The notes under the pieces were generated by a model. It saw only the letters and a list, made by a program, of their open reading frames with translations. It was not told where the DNA came from and made no database searches. A DNA stretch of 64,000 nucleotides from NCBI RefSeq assembly GCF_032854445.1, contig NC_088297.1, positions 3,285,991-3,349,990 of the forward strand, read 5' to 3'. The position numbers and the translations under genes are program-made. This DNA comes from Liolophura sinensis (taxonomy: Eukaryota; Mollusca; Polyplacophora; Chitonida; Chitonidae). How positions within the stretch are numbered: position 1 is the stretch's first letter; each line of letters opens with the position of its first letter. This document shows positions 55,361 to 64,000 of this stretch, piece by piece.

Positions 55361-58300
55361 CTAATTTTTCAGTTTGAAAAATAATATCACAGCTACTGTG
55401 GAGCTCATGACAAAGCCCAGAGTGCCGAAGGAAGGAAAGCCGTAGTTCTTGAGCATGAGACCTCCTACGGTCGGCGAGACGGAGCGAATCAGTGAATTGG
55501 TAGCCATGTTCAAACCTAGCATAGCTCCTGCAAATACAGACCAAGACAAACAATAATGATTTGTACCTTTTTTTTTTTTAGTAGGGGTGGGGGAATTGTT
55601 ACTTAAGTCCTTAAGGAGTATTATTTTAGTCATATGAATATCATTTAGAAAACAGAAATGTGCCTGTGTTAAACCTGTGACCTTGGGCATGTTACTTATA
55701 AACTTTTTCACAAGATGGACTATGGAAGCCGCTAAATGGCTTTGGAAACTAGGCCGGTGGAACCCAATCGTGCTAAACAAGAGAGTTATCAACCAAATAC
55801 TCTCGCCAAGGTATCACAAGCAGTGACAGAGAGTAAATCTATAGACTTCCTGTCCAAGGATGGGTTTGGAGTTGCCATGGTAACGGAAGAATCTGTGGAA
55901 GTAACTGACCTGTATCAGTGCCTCACAAGGTGTGTGTGAGAGCAGTAACTCACCTGTATCAGCATCTGACACAGTGTGTGTGAGAGCAGTAACTCACCTG
56001 TATCAGCATCTGACACGGTGTGTGTGAGAGCAGTAACTCACCTGTATCAGCACCTGACACGGCGTGTGTGAGAGCAGTAACTCACCTGTATCAGCATCTG
56101 ACAGGGTGTGTGTGAGCAGTAACTCACCTGTATCAGCATCTGACAGGGTGTGTGTGAGAGCAGTAACTCACCTGTATCAGCATCTGACAGGGTGTGTGTG
56201 AGAGCAGTAACTCACCTGTATCAGCATCTGACACGACGTGTGTGAGAGCAGTAACTCACCTGTATCAGCATCTGACAGGGTGTGTGTGAGAGCAGTAACT
56301 CACCTGTATCAGCATCTGACACGACGTGTGTGAGAGCAGTAACTCACCTGTATCAGCACCTGACACGGTGTGTGTGAGAGCAGTAACTCGCCTGTATCAG
56401 CATCTGACACGGTGTGTGTGAGAGCAGTAACTCACCTGTATCAGCATCTGACACGGCGTGTGCGAGAGGGGTAACTCACCTGTATCAGCATCTGACACGG
56501 TGTGTGTGAGAGCAGTAACTCACCTGTATCAGCATCTGACACGGTGTGTGTGAGAGCAGTAACTCACCTGTATCAGCATCTGACACGGCGTGTGTGAGAG
56601 CAGTAACTCACCTGTATCAGCATCTGACACGGTGTGTGTGAGAGCAGTAACTCACCTGTATCAGCATCTGACAGGGTGTGTGTGAGAGCAGTAACTCACC
56701 TGTATCAGCATCTGACACGGCGTGTGCGAGAGGGGTAACTCACCTGTATCAGCATCTGACACGGTGTGTGTGAGAGCAGTAACTCACCTGTATCAGCATC
56801 TGACACGGTGTGTGTGAGAGCAGTAACTCACCTGTATCAGCATCTGACACGGTGTGTGTGAGAGCAGTAACTCACCTGTATCAGCATCTGACACGGTGTG
56901 TGTGAGAGCAGTAACTCACCTGTATCAGCACCTGACACGGTGTGTGTGAGAGCAGTAACTCACCTGTATCAGCACCTGACACGGTGTGTGAGAGGGGTAA
57001 CTCACCTGTATCAGCATCTGACACGGTGTGTGTGAGAGCAGTAACTCACCTGTATCAGCATCTGACAGGGTGTGTGTGAGAGCAGTAACTCACCTGTATC
57101 AGCATCTGACACGGCGTGTGCGAGAGGGGTAACTCACCTGTATCAGCATCTGACACGGTGTGTGTGAGAGCAGTAACTCACCTGTATCAGCATCTGACAC
57201 GGTGTGTGTGAGAGCAGTAACTCACCTGTATCAGCATCTGACACGGTGTGTGTGAGAGCAGTAACTCACCTGTATCAGCACCTGACACGGCGTGTGTGAG
57301 AGCAGTAACTCACCTGTATCAGCATCTGACACGGTGTGTGTGAGAGCAGTAACTCACCTGTATCAGCACCTGACACGGCGTGTGTGAGAGCAGTAACTCA
57401 CCTGTATCAGCATCTGACACGGTGTGTGTGAGAGCAGTAACTCACCTGTATCAGCATCTAACACGGTGTGTGTGAGAGCAGTAACTCACCTGTATCAGCA
57501 TCTGACACGGTGTGTGTGAGAGCAGTAACTCACCTGTATCAGCATCTGACACGGCGTGTGTTAGAGCAGTAACTCACCTGTATCAGCATCTGACACGGTG
57601 TGTGAGAGGGGTAACTCACCTGTATCAGCACCTGACACGGCGTGTGTGAGAGCAGTAACTCACCTGTATCAGCATCTGACACGGTGTGTGTGAGAGCAGT
57701 AACTCACCTGTATCAGCATCTGACACGGTGTGTGTGAGAGCAGTAACTCACCTGTATCAGCACCTGACACGGCGTGTGTGAGAGCAGTAACTCACCTGTA
57801 TCAGCATCTGACACGGTGTGTGTGAGAGCAGTAACTCACCTGTATCAGCATCTGACAGGGTGTGTGTGAGAGCAGTAACTCACCTGTATCAGCATCTGAC
57901 ACGGCGTGTGCGAGAGGGGTAACTCACCTGTATCAGCATCTGACACGGTGTGTGTGAGAGCAGTAACTCACCTGTATCAGCATCTGACACGGTGTGTGTG
58001 AGAGCAGTAACTCACCTGTATCAGCATCTGACACGGTGTGTGTGAGAGCAGTAACTCACCTGTATCAGCATCTGACACGGTGTGTGTGAGAGCAGTAACT
58101 CACCTGTATCAGCACCTGACACGGCGTGTGTGAGAGCAGTAACTCACCTGTATCAGCACCTGACACGGCGTGTGTGAGAGCAGTAACTCACCTGTATCAG
58201 CATCTGACAGGGTGTGTGTGAGCAGTAACTCACCTGTATCAGCATCTGACAGGGTGTGTGTGAGAGCAGTAACTCACCTGTATCAGCATCTGACAGGGTG

Positions 58301-61300
58301 TGTGTGAGAGCAGTAACTCACCTGTATCAGCATCTGACACGACGTGTGTGAGAGCAGTAACTCACCTGTATCAGCATCTGACAGGGTGTGTGTGAGAGCA
58401 GTAACTCACCTGTATCAGCATCTGACACGACGTGTGTGAGAGCAGTAACTCACCTGTATCAGCACCTGACACGGTGTGTGTGAGAGCAGTAACTCGCCTG
58501 TATCAGCATCTGACACGGTGTGTGTGAGAGCAGTAACTCACCTGTATCAGCATCTGACACGGCGTGTGCGAGAGGGGTAACTCACCTGTATCAGCATCTG
58601 ACACGGTGTGTGTGAGAGCAGTAACTCACCTGTATCAGCATCTGACACGGTGTGTGTGAGAGCAGTAACTCACCTGTATCAGCATCTGACACGGCGTGTG
58701 TGAGAGCAGTAACTCACCTGTATCAGCATCTGACACGGTGTGTGTGAGAGCAGTAACTCACCTGTATCAGCATCTGACAGGGTGTGTGTGAGAGCAGTAA
58801 CTCACCTGTATCAGCATCTGACACGGCGTGTGCGAGAGGGGTAACTCACCTGTATCAGCATCTGACACGGTGTGTGTGAGAGCAGTAACTCACCTGTATC
58901 AGCATCTGACACGGTGTGTGTGAGAGCAGTAACTCACCTGTATCAGCATCTGACACGGTGTGTGTGAGAGCAGTAACTCACCTGTATCAGCATCTGACAC
59001 GGTGTGTGTGAGAGCAGTAACTCACCTGTATCAGCACCTGACACGGTGTGTGTGAGAGCAGTAACTCACCTGTATCAGCACCTGACACGGTGTGTGAGAG
59101 GGGTAACTCACCTGTATCAGCATCTGACACGGTGTGTGTGAGAGCAGTAACTCACCTGTATCAGCATCTGACAGGGTGTGTGTGAGAGCAGTAACTCACC
59201 TGTATCAGCATCTGACACGGCGTGTGCGAGAGGGGTAACTCACCTGTATCAGCATCTGACACGGTGTGTGTGAGAGCAGTAACTCACCTGTATCAGCATC
59301 TGACACGGTGTGTGTGAGAGCAGTAACTCACCTGTATCAGCATCTGACACGGTGTGTGTGAGAGCAGTAACTCACCTGTATCAGCACCTGACACGGCGTG
59401 TGTGAGAGCAGTAACTCACCTGTATCAGCATCTGACACGGTGTGTGTGAGAGCAGTAACTCACCTGTATCAGCACCTGACACGGCGTGTGTGAGAGCAGT
59501 AACTCACCTGTATCAGCATCTGACACGGTGTGTGTGAGAGCAGTAACTCACCTGTATCAGCATCTAACACGGTGTGTGTGAGAGCAGTAACTCACCTGTA
59601 TCAGCATCTGACACGGTGTGTGTGAGAGCAGTAACTCACCTGTATCAGCATCTGACACGGCGTGTGTTAGAGCAGTAACTCACCTGTATCAGCATCTGAC
59701 ACGGTGTGTGAGAGGGGTAACTCACCTGTATCAGCACCTGACACGGCGTGTGTGAGAGCAGTAACTCACCTGTATCAGCATCTGACACGGTGTGTGTGAG
59801 AGCAGTAACTCACCTGTATCAGCATCTGACACGGTGTGTGTGAGAGCAGTAACTCACCTGTATCAGCACCTGACACGGCGTGTGTGAGAGCAGTAACTCA
59901 CCTGTATCAGCATCTGACACGGTGTGTGTGAGAGCAGTAACTCACCTGTATCAGCATCTGACAGGGTGTGTGTGAGAGCAGTAACTCACCTGTATCAGCA
60001 TCTGACACGGCGTGTGCGAGAGGGGTAACTCACCTGTATCAGCATCTGACACGGTGTGTGTGAGAGCAGTAACTCACCTGTATCAGCATCTGACACGGTG
60101 TGTGTGAGAGCAGTAACTCACCTGTATCAGCATCTGACACGGTGTGTGTGAGAGCAGTAACTCACCTGTATCAGCATCTGACACGGTGTGTGTGAGAGCA
60201 GTAACTCACCTGTATCAGCACCTGACACGGCGTGTGTGAGAGCAGTAACTCACCTGTATCAGCATCTGACACGGTGTGTGTGAGAGCAGTAACTCACCTG
60301 TATCAGCATCTGACACGGCGTGTGTTAGAGCAGTAACTCACCTGTATCAGCATCTGACACGGTGTGTTAGAGCAGTAACTCACCTGTATCAGCATCTGAC
60401 ACGGTGTGTGTGAGAGCAGTAACTCACCTGTATCACCATCTGACACGGCGTATGTGAGAGCAGTAACTCACCTGTATCAGCATCTGACACGGTGTGTTAG
60501 AGCAGTAACTCACCTGTATCAGCATCTGACACGGTGTGTGTGAGAGCAGTAACTCACCTGTATCAGCACCTGACACGGTGTGTGTGAGAGCAGTAACTCA
60601 CCTGTATCAGCATCTGACACGGTGTGTGTGAGAGGGGTAACTCACCTGTATCAGCATCTGACACGGTGTGTGTGAGAGCAGTAACTCACCTGTATCAGCA
60701 TCTGACACGGTGTGTGTGAGAGGGGTAACTCACCTGTATCACCATCTGACACGGTGTGTGTGAGAGGGATAACTCACCTGTATCAGCATCTGACACGGTG
60801 TGTGTCAGAGCAGTAACTCACCTGTATCAGCATCTGACACGGCGTGTGTGAGAGGGGTAACTCACCTGTATCAGCATCTGACACGGTGTGTGTGAGAGCA
60901 GTAACTCACCTGTATCAGCACCTGACACGGTGTGTGTGAGAGGGATAACTCACCTGTATCAGCACCTGACACGGTGTGTGTGAGAGGGGTAACTCACCTG
61001 TATCAGCATCTGACACGGTGTGTGTGAGAGCAGTAACTCACCTGTATCAGCATCTGACACGGTGTGTGTGAGAGCAGTAACTCACCTGCATCAGCATCTG
61101 ACACGGTGTGTGTGAGAGCAGTAACTCACCTGTATCAGCATCTGACACGGTGTGTGTGAGAGCACTCGTAATCACAACATTCTTCAAACTGAGTCCGATC
61201 ACAAGCGGGAATACGGCTACCAGTAACATGGGGATGTTAGTCACGAATGCCTGTAAGGGTAGAAAGGCTCCTATCGTTTAAGAATTCTACGTAAATAGAA

Positions 61301-63211
61301 CTTCAACAGCAGAATCCAACCATAATGCTGGCTTCCATCATATAAGTGAAATATTTTAGAGAATAGAGCAAAACTTCAATAAAATAAATAAATTAAGCAA
61401 CAGTAGTCACAAAAATAATGACAGCTACCATTCCTTGTAAATTAGACTTTAATCCCTAAAACGATCAAAAATAAAGATCACTTACAATAATACGAGTGGA
61501 GAAAACTGAAATATCTTGCCTTTGGCGAGCAACAAACAATAACATTCTTCACATGTGCTTTATGGTAAAAATGCCTTAGAGGAATGCAAATGATTGCCTA
61601 TGAACTTCATGAAAGACTACCTAAACAGTCACCATGTTAGCAATTTTAACCAATCAGACGCGACTTATTTCTGTAGTGCTAGAACGCAGGTGTTTCCGCA
61701 GGTGCCATTCAAAACCTTGTTTGCGTTTTAGCCACATGAGCGTGGGGTACAGGTGACGTGACACTGTGTTGCCTGTTTCTCTGAAATGGTGTATCCCAGG
61801 GCCTCACAAGAATTCCATATTGAAAGCAGACTTACCAAGGCCATCAAACAAAATGTTCTGGCCTTTTAGATCTGTTTTTACCCCTCTTCTGAAATACCTA
61901 AGGTTAAATTATTTGTTGTCTTGTCTTTGTAGGCAAAATGTGGTTTTTCCCAGAGCCGGTCTGACGTACATGTACATATAGTCTGATAAATTCCAAATTG
62001 ACAGCAGTGTGAATATTATTTTTCATCGCTGGAAACAATTTATCCAGAATAAAGTACAATTTAATGAGAAAACTGAACAGTACATGCCGAGTGGACATCT
62101 TGTATCAACCATGTTGACATACACGTTACCCTTAAAAACAATTTTGACTTAAATCAGCCTTCAGATTACTTAATGTACACTTACACCCTTTGATTTCTCA
62201 TTTAATTATTGTTTTATGCCATAATCAAGAATATTTCACTTATACAATGGAGGCCAACATTACTGTGCAGGGAAATCGGGCCATCAGCAGGATCTTTCCA
62301 CATACAACCGGAAATAAAGCCAGCGTTAGCTTGATTTGAACTCACAACCATCACATTGCTGAGAGGATCTTGAGTCACTGTGCTGTGCTAGTGGGTTATA
62401 AACTCCTCCTGGGGCCCTCTGTTAGCATGTTTGGTATCGGCTTCTACATTACAACATGTCAATAATAACCCGCACAACAATACACGTACAATTACAGTAT
62501 TGACATATACTTCACCCAGATCTCATCAAAAACTTTGTGTTTTACTTTCGTGTTCTAGTCTAGTTTGTGCAAGGTTTTTATTTAGGTTTTTATATTCCAA
62601 AGGCAGTTTTTGTGTAGACTGATAAAAATTAAATTTCTTGTGAAGCCCTGAAATTGGCAAATCCAGCCAATGTAATTTAGTCTCTAAACTCAAATTAAAA
62701 ACGTGCATAAATTGCGCTGAAAGTTGATGTTTCATATGTGAAAAGGTTGAGTGCTTGAGTGCTTGGGGTTTTATCGGCGTACTCAACAATTTTTTTATGA
62801 CGATGAAGGAATCCTTCGAGCGCATGTAATGTGCCTCCTTGTCGCAGGAGGGATTTCCGCCGCTCTTTTATCTAGTGCTGCTTCACTGAGACGTCTTACC
62901 GAAGGCAAGTAAGGTGCCCCGCCACAGCCATTACACTGATACGGGTCAACCAGTCGTTGGAAAAGGTTGAGGGGTCAACCAGTCGTTGGAAAAGGTTGAG
63001 GAATTAGGGTCGTGTTTAATACAAATAGGTATAAGAAAAACTCACTTTAATTAAAAAACTGTTTCTAAAGCACTATATATGTTACCACGACTACAGAGAG
63101 ATTACATACTCACCAGAAAGAGGTAGGCTGCAGCTAATATGCAAGTGGACAGTTTCAGAATGGAGTTCTCCCCAAAACGACTCACCATTAAGCTTGTACC
63201 AAACCCCTGCA
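55361..63211 (-). CDS. SLC22A18: SLC22A18-like major facilitator transporter, last three coding exons (partial)
   Basis: Minus-strand exons: 63211-63114 (QGFGTSLMVSRFGE... to AAAYLFL, GTGAGT donor), 61250-61130 (AFVTNIPMLLVAVFPLVIGL... to THTVSDADT plus one base) and 55527-55361 (AMLGLNMATNSL... to AVILFFKLKN, stop TAG). Phases join without a break (phase 0, then 1). The C-terminus has SDADTGAMLGL, RSVSPTVGGL and a GFPSFG turn, which match the DTG-MLGL, GPTVGGL and FG pattern of SLC22A18 (ORCTL2), a 10-TM organic-cation-transporter-like member of the MFS. Hydrophobic segments IPMLLVAVFPLVIGLSL and FGTLGFVMSSTVAVILFF are the last membrane helices. The rest of the gene lies beyond the right edge. 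The intron between the last two exons is 5.6 kb and almost entirely filled by a minisatellite made from the exon end and its splice donor. Another MFS family is possible but less likely. Confidence 0.78.
55899..61164 (-). repeat. Minisatellite of exon-intron junctions, 44-bp unit, about 120 copies
   Basis: On the minus strand each unit reads CTCTCACACACACCGTGTCA, GATGCTGATACAG, then GTGAGTTACTG. The first 33 bases are the last 33 coding bases of the upstream transporter exon and the last 11 are the start of the intron, including the CAG|GTGAGT donor. The right end of the array (61130-61164) is the exon itself. Variants include CGTGTG for TGTGTG, ACAGGG for ACACGG, units short by two bases, and units with GAGAGGGGTAA. 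Because 44 is not a multiple of three, read-through reaches a stop within about three units. Confidence 0.95.
56041..60250. repeat. Higher-order 2106-bp duplication inside the 44-bp array
   Basis: Rare variants recur exactly 2106 bases apart: the two-base-short unit at 56101 and 58207, ACACGACG at 56231 and 58337, TGCGAGAGGGG at 56461 and 58567, ACGGTGTGTGAGAGG at 56981 and 59087, and CATCTAACAC at 57458 and 59564. Copies are about 56041-58146 and 58147-60250. Confidence 0.9.
61318..61398 (+). mobile_element. SINE-A 3' fragment
   Basis: CCAACCATAATGCTGGCTTC, ATATAAGTGAAATATTTTAG and CTTCAATAAAATAAATA, just upstream (minus-strand sense) of the transporter exon at 61130-61250. Confidence 0.55.
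62205..62420 (-). mobile_element. SINE-A, degenerate
   Basis: TTGTTTTATGCCATAATCAA, AATATTTCACTTATACAATG and a head reduced to CTCCTCCTGGGGCCCTC. Many substitutions. Confidence 0.55.
62550..62751 (+). mobile_element. Dispersed repeat R, copy 4, interrupted by SINE-B
   Basis: GTGTAGACTGATAAAAATTA, GAAGCCCTGAAATTGGCAAA, GCATAAATTGCGCTGAAAGT and the terminal TTCATATGTGAAAAGGTTGAG. The terminal AAAAGGTTGAG is repeated on the far side of the SINE-B at 62961. Confidence 0.6.
62752..62960 (-). mobile_element. SINE-B flanked by an 11-bp target-site duplication
   Basis: Reverse-oriented SINE-B body: TGCTTGGGGTTTTATCGGCG, GACGATGAAGGAATCCTTCG, GCAGGAGGGATTTCCGCC, AGACGTCTTACCGAAGGCAA, ending CGGGTCAACCAGTCGTTGG. 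It lacks the tRNA head. AAAAGGTTGAG lies on both sides (62741-62751 and 62961-62971), and a third copy with GGGTCAACCAGTCGTTGG follows at 62972-63000. Confidence 0.65.
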
Positions 63212-63349
63212 CTATCTACAACAATATTCAAAAAAAATCTTAACAAGCGTTAACTGTTCTTGTATTTAGTCACTCATTATTTTCTAACCGAAATTCATCT
63301 AAAACATCGGTAATATCACCACTAACTCACAGAACTATTTAACCGATTT

Positions 63350-63512
63350 ATTTATTTATTTATTTTATTGATGTTTTACGCCGTACTCAAGAATATTTCA
63401 CTTATACGACGGCGGCCAGCATTATGGTGGGAGGAAACCGGCCAGAGCCCGGGGGAAACCCACAACCATCCACAGGTTGCTGACAGACCCTCTCACATAC
63501 GGCCAGAGATTT
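63350..63512 (-). mobile_element. SINE-A, head missing
   Basis: TTTTATTGATGTTTTACGCC, CACTTATACGACGGCGGCCA, ATGGTGGGAGGAAACCGGCC and GACCCTCTCACATACGGCCA. A second, much older fragment (GGGGGAAGGAAATG, ACAAACTTTTACATGTGTGA) lies at about 63700-63800. Confidence 0.7.
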
Positions 63513-64000
63513 AACCGATTACGGACATGTGGCAACCCTTCAATCGCGGACGCGCATTACGGCGGTGATTAGGCTGTCAGGAAGTGACCACAGCGCTACA
63601 AAGCAGCGCCAGTGCACAGCCTGGACACGTATACGGTACTCACAAAGCGTGACCAGACCACGTGAAGTAGTGCATTCAATTTGCTGTTGGCCCTTGGCGG
63701 TGGAGTATGACTGCTGTCAGTTTTATGGGGGAAGGAAATGTAAGTGTCTGTTCGCGGTAAATTATGACCATTGGCAAATTACTGACAAACTTTTACATGT
63801 GTGACATACAGACATCTACATAATATATGTGGGAGGCAAACGATCTTCAACAAACAATAAACTGCAAAAACAACCTTTCAACTGACAAACAATTAGTGAT
63901 ACCCCGTCCCACAACCAGTGATAGTGGAAGAGTCCACAAATTCCCAGTGTAAGACAGATAAGGGGTTAAAACCGCATTTGTTCGCGCAATATGCCTGCTC

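Noticed and set aside
55899-61164. Possible CRISPR array
   Set aside because: Units are contiguous 44-bp tandem copies with no spacers, in an animal gene intron.

Overview
The window is nuclear DNA from an animal, most likely a lophotrochozoan and probably a mollusc. The reasons are short exons with canonical GT-AG borders separated by long AT-rich introns, genes with clear animal orthologues, and many copies of two tRNA-derived SINE families, one of a type I associate with mollusc genomes. The species cannot be named from the sequence. Most long open frames here lie in minisatellites or SINEs and are not genes.

Four protein genes are supported. (1) On the minus strand at the left edge are the first two coding exons of an EBAG9/RCAS1 orthologue; the rest lies outside the window. 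(2) On the plus strand, diverging from EBAG9, is a seven-exon gene for a small charged protein of about 181 residues (3874-12638). I do not recognise the protein, but a perfect RFX X-box sits just upstream and hints at a ciliary role; the reading frame is off by one base between exons 3 and 4. (3) On the plus strand (33184-49362) is a complete seven-exon gene for a secreted EndoU-family endoribonuclease of 371 residues: signal peptide, two somatomedin-B domains, then the catalytic domain. All splice phases agree. (4) On the minus strand at the right edge are the last three coding exons of an SLC22A18-like major facilitator transporter.

Between genes 2 and 3 lies a head-to-tail duplication of about 7.1 kb (12655-19747 and 19748-26811) that begins 16 bases after the stop codon of gene 2, then a 3.2 kb stretch bounded by inverted repeats (27203-30441). 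Introns 2 and 3 of the EndoU gene carry several unrelated minisatellites and share paralogous segments, which suggests that the somatomedin-B exon was duplicated together with its intron. Intron 3 also holds a decayed copy of the start of exon 4.

The most striking object is the 5.3 kb minisatellite at about 55899-61164 in the last intron of the transporter gene. Its 44-bp unit consists of the end of the upstream coding exon plus the start of the intron, so about 120 copies of a good 5' splice site stand in a row, and a 2106-bp block of the array is itself duplicated. No CRISPR, prokaryotic operon, rRNA or free-standing tRNA gene was seen.
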